From positions 124,001 through 188,000 of the forward strand of contig NZ_VCQT01000045.1 in assembly GCF_005938655.1 (NCBI RefSeq): a stretch of DNA of 64,000 nucleotides, in the 5' to 3' direction. This stretch comes from Alloalcanivorax gelatiniphagus (GTDB taxonomy: Bacteria; Pseudomonadota; Gammaproteobacteria; Pseudomonadales; Alcanivoracaceae). Position 1 is the stretch's first letter, and each line of letters opens with the position of its first letter. Position numbers and translations under genes: made by a program. The notes beneath the pieces are model-generated. The model did not search any database. It was not told the DNA's origin and saw nothing but the letters and a program-made list of their open reading frames with translations. Below are positions 28,860-40,222 of this stretch, one piece after another.

Positions 28860-30938
28860 TTACACGTCGGCGAAATCCTCGCCGCCTCTCAGCCAGCGCC
28901 GCAGTAACCGGTCCACCTGATGGGGATGGTTCGCCAGCAGTTCGGCGGCCACCCGGCGGGCGGGGGCCATCAGTGCCTCGTCACGGACCAGATCGGCGAT
29001 GCGGAACGCCAGATCACCGGTTTGTCGCGTACCCAGCCATTCGCCGGGGCCGCGCAGCTTGAGATCCTCTTCGGCGATGACGAAACCGTCGCTGGTTTCG
29101 CGCATCACTGTCAGCCGCCGTTTGGCGGTGTGCGACAGGGGCGTCTGATACAGCAGCAGACAATAGCTCTGGTCACCGCCGCGCCCGACCCGCCCGCGCA
29201 GCTGGTGAAGCTGGGCCAGCCCCAGCCGTTCCGCGTTCTCCATCACCATCAGGGTGGCATTGGGCACGTCCACGCCCACTTCGATCACCGTGGTGGCCAC
29301 CAGCAGCTGGGCCTCGCCCCGGGAGAAGCGCGCCATCCGTTCCTGCTTTTCCTTGGCCTTCATGCGGCCGTGGACCATCTCCACGGTCAGTTCCGGCAGG
29401 GCTTCGCGCAGAGTCTCGTAGGTGGCCTCGGCGGCCTGGGCCTGCAGTTCGTCGGATTCCTCGATCAGGGTGCACACCCAGTAGGCCTGGGTGCCGTCCA
29501 GGCAGGCGGCGCGGATGCGCGCTACCACATCGTCGCGGCGGGAGGTGGGCAGCGCCAGGGTCTGGATCGGTTTGCGCCCGGGCGGCATTTCGTCGATCAC
29601 CGAAGTGTCCAGGTCGCCGTAGACGCTCATCGCCAGGGTGCGCGGAATCGGCGTGGCGGTGAGGGTGAGCTGGTGGGGCACCTGGTTGCCGAACCGGCCT
29701 TTCTCACGCAGCGCCAGCCGCTGCTGTACGCCGAAGCGGTGCTGCTCGTCGATAATGATCAGCCCCAGCCGCTGGAACGCCACCGCCTCCTGGAACAGGG
29801 CGTGGGTGCCCACCACCAGGGCGGCGCTGCCGTCGGCCAGGGCCGCCAGGGTGTCCCGCCGGGCGCGCACGCCGACGCTGCCCGCCAGCCAGTGCACGTC
29901 GATGCCCAGGGGCGCCAGCCAGTGGCGGAAATTGTTCAGGTGCTGTTCCGCCAGCAGTTCGGTGGGCGCCATCAGCGCCACCTGGTAACCGGACTCCATG
30001 GCCACCAGGGCGGCGGCGGCGGCCACCAGGGTTTTGCCGGAGCCCACATCGCCCTGGATCAGCCGCAGCATCGGGTGGTCGCGGCGCAGATCGGCGCGGA
30101 TCTCGCCGATCACCCGCTGCTGGGCGCCGGTCAGCCGGAACGGCAGGCTGTCGAGCAGCCGGGCGGTGAGCCGGTCGCCCTCCAGTCGCGGTGCTTCCAG
30201 CGCTTTCTGGCCCGCCCGCTTGGCCAGCATGCCGAGTTGATGGGCCACCATCTCTTCCATCACCAGCCGTTTTACCGCCGGATGGTTGCCGTCCAGCAGC
30301 AGATCCACCGGATCGTCCGGTTGCGGGTGATGCAGCTTGCTGAGCGCTTCCGCCAGGCCGGGCAGGCCGCTGCGGTCGAGCAGCCCGGCGGGAATCAGTT
30401 CCTCCGGCTCGTGGGTGACCAGCCACTCCAGGGCCTGGCCGGCCAGATTGCGCAGCAGCTTCTGGCTGACGCCGTCGGTGGTGGGATAGACCGGCGTCAG
30501 GGATTTTTCCAGCGGCGGCAGGTCCGGGCCGGTCTGGTATTCCGGGTGGTAGAACTCCAGCCCGGCGGCGCCGGGGCGGGGCTCGCCATACACCCGGATC
30601 GGCCGGCCCTTTTCCAGGTAATTCTTCTGTGCCGCGCTGAAATGGTAGAACCGCAGCACCACCATGCCGGTGCCGTCGCCCACCTTGCACAGCAACGAAC
30701 GGCGCTTGCCGAACACCACGTCGGCGGCCAGCACCTCGCCCTCGATGACCACGCCCTGCTCCGGCCGCAGTCGGCCGATGGGGGTGATGCGGGTGCGATC
30801 CTCGTAGCGGAACGGCAGGTGGAAGAGCACGTCTTCCAGGGTGTGCAGGCCAAGTTTGGCGAGCCGTTCCGCCGCCCGCGGGCCCACGCCCTTGAAGTGG
30901 GTGATGTCGATGCGTTCCGGCGCGTCACTCCGGCTCAT
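28860..30938 (-). CDS. recG: ATP-dependent DNA helicase RecG
   Basis: A 692-residue branch-migration helicase that regresses stalled forks and processes Holliday junctions. An N-terminal wedge/OB domain (about residues 1-170) precedes the helicase core. Walker A is GDVGSGKT, the DExH box is DEQHRFGVQQR, and motif VI is QLRGRVGRG. The C-terminal TRG motif region follows. It lies 53 bases after oxyR on the same strand. The oxyR-recG order is conserved in Pseudomonas, where they are co-transcribed. Confidence 0.97.
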   Translation of the reverse strand: MSRSDAPERIDITHFKGVGPRAAERLAKLGLHTLEDVLFHLPFRYEDRTRITPIGRLRPEQGVVIEGEVLAADVVFGKRRSLLCKVGDGTGMVVLRFYHFSAAQKNYLEKGRPIRVYGEPRPGAAGLEFYHPEYQTGPDLPPLEKSLTPVYPTTDGVSQKLLRNLAGQALEWLVTHEPEELIPAGLLDRSGLPGLAEALSKLHHPQPDDPVDLLLDGNHPAVKRLVMEEMVAHQLGMLAKRAGQKALEAPRLEGDRLTARLLDSLPFRLTGAQQRVIGEIRADLRRDHPMLRLIQGDVGSGKTLVAAAAALVAMESGYQVALMAPTELLAEQHLNNFRHWLAPLGIDVHWLAGSVGVRARRDTLAALADGSAALVVGTHALFQEAVAFQRLGLIIIDEQHRFGVQQRLALREKGRFGNQVPHQLTLTATPIPRTLAMSVYGDLDTSVIDEMPPGRKPIQTLALPTSRRDDVVARIRAACLDGTQAYWVCTLIEESDELQAQAAEATYETLREALPELTVEMVHGRMKAKEKQERMARFSRGEAQLLVATTVIEVGVDVPNATLMVMENAERLGLAQLHQLRGRVGRGGDQSYCLLLYQTPLSHTAKRRLTVMRETSDGFVIAEEDLKLRGPGEWLGTRQTGDLAFRIADLVRDEALMAPARRVAAELLANHPHQVDRLLRRWLRGGEDFADV

Positions 30939-30991
30939 GGGCTGACGGTTCCTGGGGCACGGCTCATGGCTGCTGGCTCATCCCGGGTGGG

Positions 30992-31894
30992 TCAGGCCGC
31001 CAGTCCTTCGCGGGGCACGGAGTGGCGCAGCACCTCGATGGCCTTGGGCCGGGGGAAGCTGTCGCGCCAGACCAGAGCGATGGTGCGTGACGGAACCGGC
31101 GGCGCGAACGGTCGCACCGCGAAGGTGGACTTGTCGTAGCCGTGCTGGTGCAGCGCCGAGTCCGGCAGCACCGTGATGCCCAGCCCGGAGGCCACCATGT
31201 GCCGCAGGGTCTCCAGGGAGCCGCCCTCGATCTGTACCAGATTGCGCTGGCGCTCGGAGTCGATGGCCGGGCACAGCTCCAGCACCTGATCGCGGAAGCA
31301 GTGGCCCTCGCCGAGCAGCAGCAGGGTTTCCTCCAGCAGCTGTTCCGGGCGGATCTGCTTCTGCTTGGTCCAGGGGTGGTCGCCGGGCAGCAGCACCGAG
31401 AACGATTCCTCGTACATCTTGGCGCGCACCAAGCCACCGCCGGAGAACGGCAGCGCCACGATAATGGCGTCCAGCTCGCCCCGGTCCAGTTTGCCGCGCA
31501 GCACGTGGGTGTAGTTCTCCTCGATGAACAGCGGCATTTCCGGGGCTTCCGCCCGTACCCGCGGCACCATGGTGGGGAACAGATAGGGCGCCACGGTAAA
31601 GATGGCGCCCACCCGCAGCGGCGAACCCAGCTGATCGCGCTGGCTCATGGCCATCTGCTCCAGCAGGTCGGCCTGCTCCAGCACGCGCTGGGCCTGGGCG
31701 ACGATGGGTTCCGCCTGGGGCGTGACCACCACCTCCCGGGGGCGCCGCTCGAACAGCGGCATGCCAAGCTGCTCTTCCAGCTTTTTGATGGCCGCGCTGA
31801 GGGTGGGCTGGCTGACGTTGCACACCTGCGCCGCGTGGCCAAAATGACGCTCGCGGGCGAGAGCGACCAGATAGCGAAGTTCTGTTAGGGTCAT
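30992..31894 (-). CDS. oxyR: hydrogen-peroxide sensor OxyR
   Basis: A 300-residue LysR-type regulator that activates antioxidant genes when a disulfide forms. Both redox cysteines are at the canonical numbers, Cys199 (GEGHCFRDQ) and Cys208 (LELCPA). The DNA-binding domain is at residues 1-60 (MTLTELRYLVALARERHFG). ATG 31894 is the family start, and a longer open frame upstream is antisense to the SDR gene. It heads an oxyR-recG unit and is divergent from the SDR gene. Confidence 0.96.
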   Translation of the reverse strand: MTLTELRYLVALARERHFGHAAQVCNVSQPTLSAAIKKLEEQLGMPLFERRPREVVVTPQAEPIVAQAQRVLEQADLLEQMAMSQRDQLGSPLRVGAIFTVAPYLFPTMVPRVRAEAPEMPLFIEENYTHVLRGKLDRGELDAIIVALPFSGGGLVRAKMYEESFSVLLPGDHPWTKQKQIRPEQLLEETLLLLGEGHCFRDQVLELCPAIDSERQRNLVQIEGGSLETLRHMVASGLGITVLPDSALHQHGYDKSTFAVRPFAPPVPSRTIALVWRDSFPRPKAIEVLRHSVPREGLAA

Positions 31895-31945
31895 AAGCGC
31901 AACAAGTATTTTCAATGAACCCCCATTCTGCCGGACTGACCGCCA

Positions 31946-32776
31946 ATGAGCCATATTCTGATCGCCGGACTCGGTGACCTGGGCACCGGCCTTGCCACCC
32001 GCCTGTGCGCCGACGGCCACCGGGTAAGTGGTATCCGCCGGGGCGCCGATGCCCCGCCGGGGGTCGATCTGTACCGCCAGGACCTGCTCGACGGCGCCCA
32101 TCTGCTGCCCCCGGACCGGGTGGATCTGCTGGTGGTGATCATGACGCCCTCGGAATACAACGAGCAGGGTTACCTGAAAGCCTATGTGCGCGCGCCCCTG
32201 AATCTGCTCGATGCCCTGGCCGCCCGCCAGCCGTTGCCGCCGGTGCTGTTTGTCTCCAGCACCGCCGTGTTCGGTGACCTGGAAGGCGACGTGGACGAGA
32301 CAACCCCGCCCCGCCCGACCCGCTACAACGGCAAGGTGGTGCTGGCGGCGGAGCAGGAAATCAGCGCCCGGGGGCTGGCCACGGCGGTGCGCTTCTCCGG
32401 CATTTATGGCCCCGGGCGGCGGCGCCTGCTCTCCAAGGTGGAGAAGCTGGCGCGGGGCGAGGAAGCCCTGCCGGCCGCCACCTGGAGCAACCGCATTCAC
32501 CGGGACGACTGCGTCGGCCTGCTGCATGAACTGGCCGGGCGCTGGCTGGCCGGAGACACCGTGCCGCCGCTGGTGGTGGGCACCGACAACCATCCGGTCA
32601 GCAATCTTGAGGTCTACGCCTGGCTGGCGGAGCGGCTGGGGCTGTCCCTGCCGGTGCCGGACGCGCCGCCCACCGGCAAGCGCATCCACAGCCGGTTCAT
32701 CGCCGGCGGCGGCTACCGGCTGCGCTACCCGGATTACCGGGCCGGTTACCCGACGGTGCTGGACGATCCGGCCTGA
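31946..32776 (+). CDS. NAD-dependent epimerase/dehydratase (SDR) family protein, YeeZ-like
   Basis: A 276-residue Rossmann protein with dinucleotide motif GLGDLGTG at residues 8-15, FVSSTAVFG in place of the usual catalytic Ser region, and [11 protein letters not shown] where extended SDRs have YxxxK. The conserved [11 protein letters not shown] and NRIHRDDC segments are typical of the short YeeZ/NAD(P)-dependent epimerase group. The Tyr and Lys are present (Y-N-G-K). Substrate is unknown. The gene is divergent from oxyR by 51 bases. Confidence 0.82.
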   Translation: MSHILIAGLGDLGTGLATRLCADGHRVSGIRRGADAPPGVDLYRQDLLDGAHLLPPDRVDLLVVIMTPSEYNEQGYLKAYVRAPLNLLDALAARQPLPPVLFVSSTAVFGDLEGDVDETTPPRPTRYNGKVVLAAEQEISARGLATAVRFSGIYGPGRRRLLSKVEKLARGEEALPAATWSNRIHRDDCVGLLHELAGRWLAGDTVPPLVVGTDNHPVSNLEVYAWLAERLGLSLPVPDAPPTGKRIHSRFIAGGGYRLRYPDYRAGYPTVLDDPA

Positions 32777-32922
32777 AAATCCCCCCTGGCGGGCCCCGGC
32801 CCTGGGCCTGGGGGGCGCGCTGCGGTATCTTTACGCCCTTGTGCACAGCCCTGGAATCAGTACAGTGTGCGCCTTCCAGAACAGGCGCCGAGGGCGCGAC
32901 CGCCCAAGGGGAGAAGCAAGCG

Positions 32923-33423
32923 ATGACGATACCGGTAGCCGTGGTGATGGGGTCCCAGTCCGACTGGGAGACCATGAAGGAAGCCTGTGACGCGCTCAGC
33001 CAGTTTGGCGTGGGCTGGAAAGCGGAAGTGGTGTCGGCCCACCGCACGCCCAAGCGCCTGGTGGAATTCGCCGAAACCGCCGTGGACCAGGGCTACCAGG
33101 TGATCGTCGCCGGCGCCGGCGGCGCCGCCCACCTGCCCGGCATGATCGCCTCCATGACGCCGCTGCCGGTGCTCGGCGTGCCGGTGAAGAGCCGCGCCCT
33201 GTCCGGCCTGGACAGCCTGCTCTCCATCGTACAGATGCCCAAGGGCGTGGCCGTGGGCACCCTGGCCATCGGCGCCGCCGGGGCCTGGAACGCCGGCCTG
33301 CTGGCGGCCCAGATGCTGGCCGCCCGGGACCCGGACCTGCTTAAGCGCATCGCCGACTGGAAAACCTCCCGCGCCGACCAGGTGCTGGCGGACGCCCACC
33401 TGGGCCAGGAAAGCTTCGAATGA
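32923..33423 (+). CDS. purE: N5-carboxyaminoimidazole ribonucleotide mutase
   Basis: A 166-residue purine-synthesis enzyme converting N5-CAIR to CAIR. Conserved active-site motifs are [18 protein letters not shown] (catalytic His) and [18 protein letters not shown] 32923 follows GGGGAGAAG and fits the family length; an upstream in-frame ATG at 32839 would add a non-conserved leader. Its stop overlaps the purK start (ATGA). Confidence 0.97.
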   Translation: MTIPVAVVMGSQSDWETMKEACDALSQFGVGWKAEVVSAHRTPKRLVEFAETAVDQGYQVIVAGAGGAAHLPGMIASMTPLPVLGVPVKSRALSGLDSLLSIVQMPKGVAVGTLAIGAAGAWNAGLLAAQMLAARDPDLLKRIADWKTSRADQVLADAHLGQESFE

Positions 33424-34532
33424 ACCGGGTGCTGGTGCTGGGCGGTGGCCAGCTTGGCCTGATGATGGCCGAGGCGGCGGCCCGGCTTGGCCTGGTGGTG
33501 GACCGTTATGACCCGGAGCAGGCGGTGCTGCTGCCCGGCACCTCCGATCTGGCGGTGCCGATCACCTGGGAAGAGTGCCTGGAACGCTACCCGGTGATCA
33601 CTGTGGAGCGGGAAGCCTTCCCGGACACCGGCCTGTCCGCGCAACTGGCGGCCAGCGACCGCTGCGTGGCCCGGGGCGCCCTGGCCACCATCCCCGACCG
33701 CTTCGACCAGAAATCCATGCTCGACCGGCTCGGCATCCCCACCGCCCCCTGGCGTTTGCTTGACCGGGTGGAGGACCTGTCCTCGGCGGTGGCGGACTTC
33801 GGCGGCGTGGTGGTCAAGGCGCGCAGTGGCGGTTACGACGGCCGTGGCACCTGGATCGTGGGCGAGGGCGGCGACCTGAGCGCGGTGCCCGCCGAGGAAC
33901 TGGCCGGCCGCGCCATCGTCGAGAAGAAGATTCCGTTCCGCCGCGAGCTGTCCATCGTCGGCGCCCGCAGCACCGACGGCGAGACCCTGTTCTACCCGCT
34001 TACCCGCAACTGGCACGTGGACGGCATCCTGCGCCTGAGCCTGGCGCCGGCGGTGGCCAGCGCCGCCCTCCAGCCGCAGGCCGAGGACACCCTGCGGCGC
34101 ATCATGGAAGAGCTGGACTACGCCGGTGTGATGGCGGTGGAGTTCTTCGAGCAGGACGGCGAACTGCTGGTCAACGAGATTGCCCCCCGGGTGCACAATT
34201 CCGGCCACTGGACCCACGAAGGCGCCGACTGGTCCCAGTTCGACCTGCACGTGCACGCCCTGGCCGGGGTGCCCCTGCATTCGCTGAACGTGCACGGCCC
34301 CACCGCCATGGTGAATCTGATCGGCACGCCCTTCGACCAGGCCTGGCTGCAGCATCCCGGCGTGGTGCATTGGTACGGCAAATCCGTGCGCCCGGGCCGC
34401 AAGGTGGGCCACGCCAACCTGACCGCGCCGACCCTGGAAAAGCTGCGCGAGGACCTGCGCGCCTGGGCGGATGTGCTGCCGGAAGGGTTCGAAAAGGTGC
34501 TGGACTCCGAGCTGGCCCTGGATCGCGGCTGA
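33420..34532 (+). CDS. purK: N5-carboxyaminoimidazole ribonucleotide synthase
   Basis: A 370-residue ATP-grasp enzyme that carboxylates AIR with ATP and bicarbonate, feeding PurE. Landmarks are [15 protein letters not shown] at the start, [13 protein letters not shown] in the ATP-binding part, and [14 protein letters not shown]. It is coupled to purE. The stop codon lies inside a REP element, so the last codons and the repeat overlap. Confidence 0.97.
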   Translation: MNRVLVLGGGQLGLMMAEAAARLGLVVDRYDPEQAVLLPGTSDLAVPITWEECLERYPVITVEREAFPDTGLSAQLAASDRCVARGALATIPDRFDQKSMLDRLGIPTAPWRLLDRVEDLSSAVADFGGVVVKARSGGYDGRGTWIVGEGGDLSAVPAEELAGRAIVEKKIPFRRELSIVGARSTDGETLFYPLTRNWHVDGILRLSLAPAVASAALQPQAEDTLRRIMEELDYAGVMAVEFFEQDGELLVNEIAPRVHNSGHWTHEGADWSQFDLHVHALAGVPLHSLNVHGPTAMVNLIGTPFDQAWLQHPGVVHWYGKSVRPGRKVGHANLTAPTLEKLREDLRAWADVLPEGFEKVLDSELALDRG

Positions 34533-34583
34533 AGCCGCTCCTACGGTAAGGCCTTTTTTGTAGGAGCGACTTCAGTCGCGATC
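34521..34583. repeat. REP dyad pair overlapping the purK stop
   Basis: GATCGCGGCTGAAGCCGC... (34521-34544) contains the purK TGA, and the inverse GACTTCAGTC-type arm lies at 34559-34583. Confidence 0.85.
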
Positions 34584-34590
34584 CCCGATA

Positions 34591-34620
34591 AAAAAACGCC
34601 CCGCAATGCGGGGCGTTTTT
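34591..34620. terminator. bidirectional terminator between purK and the convergent hydrolase
   Basis: ACGCCCCGCA and TGCGGGGCGT (34596-34605 and 34607-34616) form a strong hairpin flanked by A6 on the left and T5 on the right, so it can end transcription from both sides. Confidence 0.92.
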
Positions 34621-34645
34621 GTTTCCGGTCGATGAAACCCGCCGG

Positions 34646-36079
34646 TTACGGAGGGGTACAGGGCGGCAGTCCGTTGCGTTCGCTACTGAACTGACAACCG
34701 AAGTCGTCGCCGGCCACGTTGGCCGGGTCCAGGAAGTCATCGCCGTCGGGTTTGATCGAGTTCTGTTCCCAGTTGATCATGTCGTCGAAGGCGGCTTGTT
34801 GCTCTTCCAGGGTGTAGTCGCAGTGGCCCGGTGAGCGGATCGCCCGCTGTACCAGCCAGCCGTCGCTGCCGTTGGCTTCGGCCCGTTGCCGATAGAGCTG
34901 GCCATGGCGGAAGGGCACGTACAGATCCCCCAGCCCCTGCAGGCTGACCACCGGAATATTGAATTCACCGTTGATCACCGGAATCCAGCGCAGGCCGTCG
35001 CTGCGCGGGCCATTGGCCGCCGGGTCGCCTTCCACGCGCAGGATGGTGTCATTGAACGCCTGCTCCTCGGCGGTGAGCGGCGGGAAATTGTCGAACTGAT
35101 AGGTGACCCCGGCGTTGCCGGTCAGGTTGCCGCTGAGGATGCCGTTGACGTCGCCGCCCCGGCCGCCGGTGCCCATCACCACGCCCCAGTAATAGGTGCG
35201 GAAGCCGATGTCGGCGATCGGGCGCTGGCCGCCGGACAGGTTGCGCACCAGGGCCTGCATCTTCTCGCCTTCCTCGCTGAGCACGCCCAGGCTGCTGGTG
35301 GTGGGCACGCTGTCCCAGACCACGTCGTTGATGGCGCCCACATCGAAGTTGGTGGCGGGAATCGCGGTCAGCGGCGGTGCCTCCGGGTTCACCATATGGG
35401 CGAAGTGCTGGGCGGCCATGGTGACCTGCGCCAGGTACTGGAACTCGAAGGTATCGCCGACCACGCCGCACATCGGCACGGCGCCGTCGTATTCCTGGTG
35501 GTTATTGGCGGTGGCGTAGGTTTCCTGCTCGATGGCGGCGGCGGTGACGTGGCCGCCCATGGAGTGGCCGATGATGTAGACCCTGGAGGGCGGGTCCAGG
35601 GTGCGACCGTTCTCCTCGGCGATGTCGTTGAACGCCAGCGCCAGCTCGTTGGTGTCCTCCACACCGGTACGCACGTCGTAGTAGTTGGTGGAGTAGCTGG
35701 AGGCGGCCCAGGCATAGCCTTCATCGAGCAGATGCTGGCGGATGCTCGGGTTGGAGACGGTCAGTTCCTCACCCTCGCCCCGGTAGCCGTGGGCGTACAT
35801 CACCAGCTTGCCGTTCCAGTTCTCCGGCACTTCGATGCGGTAGCCGGCGCCGCTGGGGCGCACGCCCGACCAGCGGCTGGAGTTGGCGTGGCCGGCGATG
35901 TCGCTGAACGGCAAGCTCGCTTCATCAACGGCGAACGTGCGGCTGTCTTGTTGGCGTTGGGGTTCGGAGGGGGTTTCGGTGTAGTGGTGGTTGCTGTCGC
36001 CACCGCAGGCGGTCAGCAGACCCCCGGCAATTAGCGCGCACAGCAGGGTCTTCGCGTATTTTCCGGCATTGGAATCCAC
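34646..36079 (-). CDS. alpha/beta-hydrolase lipoprotein
   Basis: A 477-residue secreted lipoprotein (lipobox LLTAC at about residues 20-25). The nucleophile elbow is GHSMGG, the acid is likely in the LGDLYVPF region and the His in SPGHCDYT. Several cysteines (PMCGVVGD, HCDY, FGCQF, PPCTPP) could make disulfides. It resembles large extracellular or periplasmic esterases and depolymerase-like hydrolases, but I cannot name a substrate. Promoter and start lie in a lower-GC stretch with long T runs (about 36090-36130). Confidence 0.8.
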   Translation of the reverse strand: MDSNAGKYAKTLLCALIAGGLLTACGGDSNHHYTETPSEPQRQQDSRTFAVDEASLPFSDIAGHANSSRWSGVRPSGAGYRIEVPENWNGKLVMYAHGYRGEGEELTVSNPSIRQHLLDEGYAWAASSYSTNYYDVRTGVEDTNELALAFNDIAEENGRTLDPPSRVYIIGHSMGGHVTAAAIEQETYATANNHQEYDGAVPMCGVVGDTFEFQYLAQVTMAAQHFAHMVNPEAPPLTAIPATNFDVGAINDVVWDSVPTTSSLGVLSEEGEKMQALVRNLSGGQRPIADIGFRTYYWGVVMGTGGRGGDVNGILSGNLTGNAGVTYQFDNFPPLTAEEQAFNDTILRVEGDPAANGPRSDGLRWIPVINGEFNIPVVSLQGLGDLYVPFRHGQLYRQRAEANGSDGWLVQRAIRSPGHCDYTLEEQQAAFDDMINWEQNSIKPDGDDFLDPANVAGDDFGCQFSSERNGLPPCTPP

Positions 36080-36200
36080 GATGAGCTCTCCCTTTTTTTT
36101 GGTTTTATTGGTCTTTTTTTCTTTCTGTTTCGCTGTGCGGAATAGTGTTTCCAGACAGCGGAATTTGACTATCCGACCCGATGCCCGGCGCTGTCAAGAC

Positions 36201-36223
36201 AAAAGCCCCGCACCGGGCGGGGC
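36201..36223 (-). terminator. secondary terminator-like hairpin
   Basis: Minus-strand stem GCCCCGC/GCGGGGC with a CCGGT loop followed by TTTT (36204-36201). It sits between the hydrolase promoter and the ridA end, in a 302-base gene-free stretch (36080-36381) that otherwise holds only the terminator at 36316-36344. Confidence 0.6.
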
Positions 36224-36315
36224 GTCCTGGAAAGTGGGAAGTATTCGTAGCCCGGAAGCTGGGAAGCGGGGTGTCGCAATGGTCGTCGCCGTGCCGGCCG
36301 TGCGGGAACAGCTAA

Positions 36316-36344
36316 CAAAAAGGGGCATCGCAATGATGCCCCTT
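36316..36344 (-). terminator. terminator of the gmk-rpoZ-spoT-ridA series
   Basis: Minus-strand AAGGGGCATC/GATGCCCCTT 10-bp stem (36344-36335 with 36329-36320), loop ATTGC, then a T run at 36321-36316. It lies 38 bases after the ridA stop. Confidence 0.9.
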
Positions 36345-36381
36345 GGTGCAAACCCGGTGATCCGGTCACCGGCGGATGGCG

Positions 36382-36768
36382 TCAGGCGATGTCCATGATG
36401 CCGTCCATTTCCACGCCGGCGCCCTTCGGCAGGGCTGCCACGCCGATGGCGGCGCGGGCCGGGTAGGGTTCCTGCAGGTAGCTGGCCATCACCTCGTTGA
36501 CCAGGGCGAAGTGGTTCAGGTCGGTGAGGAAGATGTTCAGTTTGACGATGTCCTTCAGGCCGCCGCCGGCCGCTTCGCAGACCGCGGTCAGGTTGTCGAA
36601 GACCTGGCGGATCTGGGCTTCCATATCGCCGTCCACCAGCTGCATGGTGGCCGGGTCCAGGGGGATCTGGCCGGACAGATAGACGGTGGCGCCGGCCTTG
36701 ATGGCCTGGGAATAGGTGCCGATGGCGGCGGGCGCCCGGTCGGTGTTGATCACGGAACGATTGGACAT
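36382..36768 (-). CDS. ridA: RidA family enamine/imine deaminase
   Basis: A 128-residue protein that hydrolyses reactive 2-aminoacrylate and related enamines. Conserved motifs are [30 protein letters not shown] and the terminal [18 protein letters not shown] with the substrate-binding Arg. ATG 36768 fits RidA length; a longer frame adds ten unrelated residues. It follows spoT as in Pseudomonas. Confidence 0.95.
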   Translation of the reverse strand: MSNRSVINTDRAPAAIGTYSQAIKAGATVYLSGQIPLDPATMQLVDGDMEAQIRQVFDNLTAVCEAAGGGLKDIVKLNIFLTDLNHFALVNEVMASYLQEPYPARAAIGVAALPKGAGVEMDGIMDIA

Positions 36769-36814
36769 GATTGCGCTTTCCTGAAGTATGAATGGCACCG
36801 GGCCCGGTTGGGGC

Positions 36815-38932
36815 TCAGGCGCTGATACGGTGAATCCTCACAACATTATCCAGCGTACGCAAACGTTTGATGATGCGGGCCAGATGAATGCGGTCCTTGA
36901 CCGTGAGGGTAACGTTGATGACCGACAGGGTCGGGTCCTTCTCGGCCATGTCGATGGTGTCTATGTTGGAGCCCAGCTCGGAGACGCTGTTGGCCAGGGT
37001 GGCGAGCACGCCGCGCTTGTTGACCAGCTCGATGCGCAGGGCGGCGGTGAATTCCTGGCCCACTTCCTTATCCCAGTCCAGGGGGATGCATTTCTCCGGG
37101 GCGCTGCGCATTTCCGCCAGCAGATTCTTGCAGGTGTCGCGGTGCACCACGATGCCTCGGCCGGCGCTCAGATGGCCGAGGATGGTGTCGCCGGGCAGCG
37201 GGTAGCAGCACTTGGCGTAGGTGACCATCAGCCCTTCGCTGCCACGGATCGCCAGCGGGCGGCGGTCCCGGTCGCGGCTGTCCTCCTCGTCCTCGCGGGC
37301 GCCGGCCAGCTTGCGCGCCACCAGGGGCGCCAGCCGGTTGCCCATGCCGATGTCCTCGAGCAGGTCGTCGAAACCACCGTAGTTGTTGTCCGCCAGTTCC
37401 ACCGCCAGGGTCGCCTCGGACAGCCGGCTCAGCTCCATCTCATAGCCGCTGAGGGCTTTCTCCAGCAGCCGCCGGCCCAGCTCGGCGGCGTCCTCCCGGC
37501 GTTGCTGCTTGAGGAAATGGCGGATATTGGAGCGCGCCTTGCCGGTGACCACGAAGTTGAGCCAGCCCGGGTTGGGGGTGGCGCTGGGGGCGGTGATGAT
37601 CTTCACCGTCTGGCCGGATTCCAGCGGCGTGGACAGCGCCGCCAGCTTGCCGTCGATGCGCGCCGCCACGCAGCGGTTGCCGACCTTGGTGTGCACCGCG
37701 TAGGCGAAATCCACCGGGGTGGCGCCGGCGGGCAGCTCCTTGATGTCGCCCTTGGGGGTGAACACATAGGCCTCGTCCGGGAACAGGTCCACCTTCACAT
37801 TTTCCAGGAATTCCATGGAGTTGCCCGCCTTTTGCTGGATTTCCAGCAGGCGCTGCATCCAGGACTGGGCGCGGGTGTGGGTGGGGGAACCGGATTCGTC
37901 GCTGGCCTTGTACAGCCAGTGGGCGGCGATGCCGTTGTTGGCCATCGCCTCCATCTCCTCGGTGCGGATCTGGATTTCCAGCGGAATGCCGGAATGGGCC
38001 TTGAGGGTGGTGTGCAGGGACTGATAACCGTTGGCCTTGGGGATCGCCACATAGTCCTTGAAGCGGCCCGGAATCGGGATGAAGTGGTTGTGTACCGCCC
38101 CCAGCACCCGGTAACAGGTGTCCACCCGGTCGACGATGATGCGGAAGCCGAACACGTCCATGATCTCCGAGAACGGCTTATGCTGTTCCTTCATCTTCTG
38201 GTAGATGCTGTAGAGATGCTTCTCTCGGCCCAGCACCCGGGCCTCGATGCCCTCTTCCTTGAGGCTGTGCTCAATGCTGGCCTTGATCGAGGAGAGGATT
38301 TCCTTGCGGTTGCCGCGGGCCGCCTGCACCGCCTTGCCGATGCGCCGGGCGCGCATCGGGTGGATGTTGTGGAAGGCCAGGTCCTCGTATTCCACCCGCA
38401 TGTTGTACATGCCCAGCCGGAAGGCGATGGGGGCGTAGATTTCCAGGGTCTCGGTGGCGATGCGGCGGCGTTTGTCGGGCTTCATCACATGCAGGGTGCG
38501 CATGTTGTGCAGCCGGTCGGCCAGCTTGACCAGGATCACGCGGATGTCGCGGGTCATGGCCAGCATCATCTTGCGCAGGTTCTCGGCCTGCTGCTCGGCC
38601 TTGGACTCGAACTTGATCTGGGCGATCTTGGAGACGCCGTCCACCAGCTCGGCCACTTCCTCGCTGAACTCCTCGGCGATCTGTTCCTTGCTGTAGCCGG
38701 TGTCCTCGATCACGTCGTGCAGCATGGCCGCCATCAGTGAAGCGGAGTCCATGTGCATATCCACCAGGATGTTGGCCACCGCCAGCGGATGCGTGATGTA
38801 GGGGTCCCCGGTTCGCCGGTACTGGCCCTCATGGGCTCTTTCGGCGAAATGATAGGCGCGGGTCACCTGGGCGATCTGGTCGTCCGTCAGGTAGCTGCGC
38901 AGCCGTTTTTCCAGGTTACGAATGGAGGGCAA
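36815..38932 (-). CDS. spoT: bifunctional (p)ppGpp synthase/hydrolase SpoT
   Basis: A 705-residue stringent-response enzyme. The HD hydrolase domain has HDVIED at about residues 72-77 and [10 protein letters not shown]. The synthetase domain has [13 protein letters not shown] and [13 protein letters not shown] ([19 protein letters not shown]) and the C-terminal ACT domain follow. The intact HD motif and genomic position after rpoZ identify it as SpoT rather than RelA. Confidence 0.97.
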   Translation of the reverse strand: MPSIRNLEKRLRSYLTDDQIAQVTRAYHFAERAHEGQYRRTGDPYITHPLAVANILVDMHMDSASLMAAMLHDVIEDTGYSKEQIAEEFSEEVAELVDGVSKIAQIKFESKAEQQAENLRKMMLAMTRDIRVILVKLADRLHNMRTLHVMKPDKRRRIATETLEIYAPIAFRLGMYNMRVEYEDLAFHNIHPMRARRIGKAVQAARGNRKEILSSIKASIEHSLKEEGIEARVLGREKHLYSIYQKMKEQHKPFSEIMDVFGFRIIVDRVDTCYRVLGAVHNHFIPIPGRFKDYVAIPKANGYQSLHTTLKAHSGIPLEIQIRTEEMEAMANNGIAAHWLYKASDESGSPTHTRAQSWMQRLLEIQQKAGNSMEFLENVKVDLFPDEAYVFTPKGDIKELPAGATPVDFAYAVHTKVGNRCVAARIDGKLAALSTPLESGQTVKIITAPSATPNPGWLNFVVTGKARSNIRHFLKQQRREDAAELGRRLLEKALSGYEMELSRLSEATLAVELADNNYGGFDDLLEDIGMGNRLAPLVARKLAGAREDEEDSRDRDRRPLAIRGSEGLMVTYAKCCYPLPGDTILGHLSAGRGIVVHRDTCKNLLAEMRSAPEKCIPLDWDKEVGQEFTAALRIELVNKRGVLATLANSVSELGSNIDTIDMAEKDPTLSVINVTLTVKDRIHLARIIKRLRTLDNVVRIHRISA

Positions 38933-39063
38933 GGGGCCTCGCCGTGCCGCCAGGGCGTTAAAGGTTAACGATCTTTCCTAGCTTAGGAGTGGCGTGACAA
39001 TTTGTCTACGATGAGGCTTGTGAGTGCTTGATAAAGCAGGGATTTGTGTGCGGCGTCGCAACG

Positions 39064-39089
39064 AAAAAGCCCGCCTCGAAGGGCGGGCT
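39064..39089 (-). terminator. terminator after rpoZ
   Basis: Minus-strand hairpin GCCC-type stem (39068-39075 with 39082-39089), loop TTCGA, followed by five T at 39068-39064. spoT then needs its own promoter or read-through, in the 38933-39060 gap. Confidence 0.85.
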
Positions 39090-39115
39090 CGCTCGAACGG
39101 CGCCAGCGGCGGCGA

Positions 39116-39379
39116 TTACTCGCCGAACGACTGGGTCAGCAGCGCCAGGTCATCCACCTCGGCGCCCTGGTCGGCCATCGGGTTGTCCATCGATTCGGCG
39201 GTCACGTGGCCTTCGGCGATCTCGCGCAGCGCCACCACGGTGGGCTTGTCGTTTTCCCAGGCCACCCGCGGCTCCTTGCCGCCGGTCTGCAGCTGGCGCG
39301 CGCGCCGGCTGGATACCAGAACCAGCTCGAAACGGTTGTCCAGTTTTTCCAGGCAGTCTTCTACGGTTACACGGGCCAT
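39116..39379 (-). CDS. rpoZ: RNA polymerase omega subunit
   Basis: An 87-residue protein with the omega signature [20 protein letters not shown] and [15 protein letters not shown]. It assists assembly of RNA polymerase and takes part in ppGpp binding. GGAGAACCTCC precedes its ATG at suitable spacing. It is 29 bases after gmk. Confidence 0.96.
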   Translation of the reverse strand: MARVTVEDCLEKLDNRFELVLVSSRRARQLQTGGKEPRVAWENDKPTVVALREIAEGHVTAESMDNPMADQGAEVDDLALLTQSFGE

Positions 39380-39408
39380 GGAGGTTCTCCTGTTGCGGGA
39401 GCGGGAGT

Positions 39409-40170
<762 letters not shown>

Positions 40171-40222
40171 CTATATTGGCGGTGCGCCCGGCGCCACCCG
40201 CGCCGACCGCCAGGAGACCTTC

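Noticed and set aside
30992-32689. A 565-codon minus frame that would extend OxyR far upstream
   Set aside because: The OxyR family start is at 31894, where Cys199 and Cys208 fall at canonical numbers. The extension is antisense to the SDR gene.
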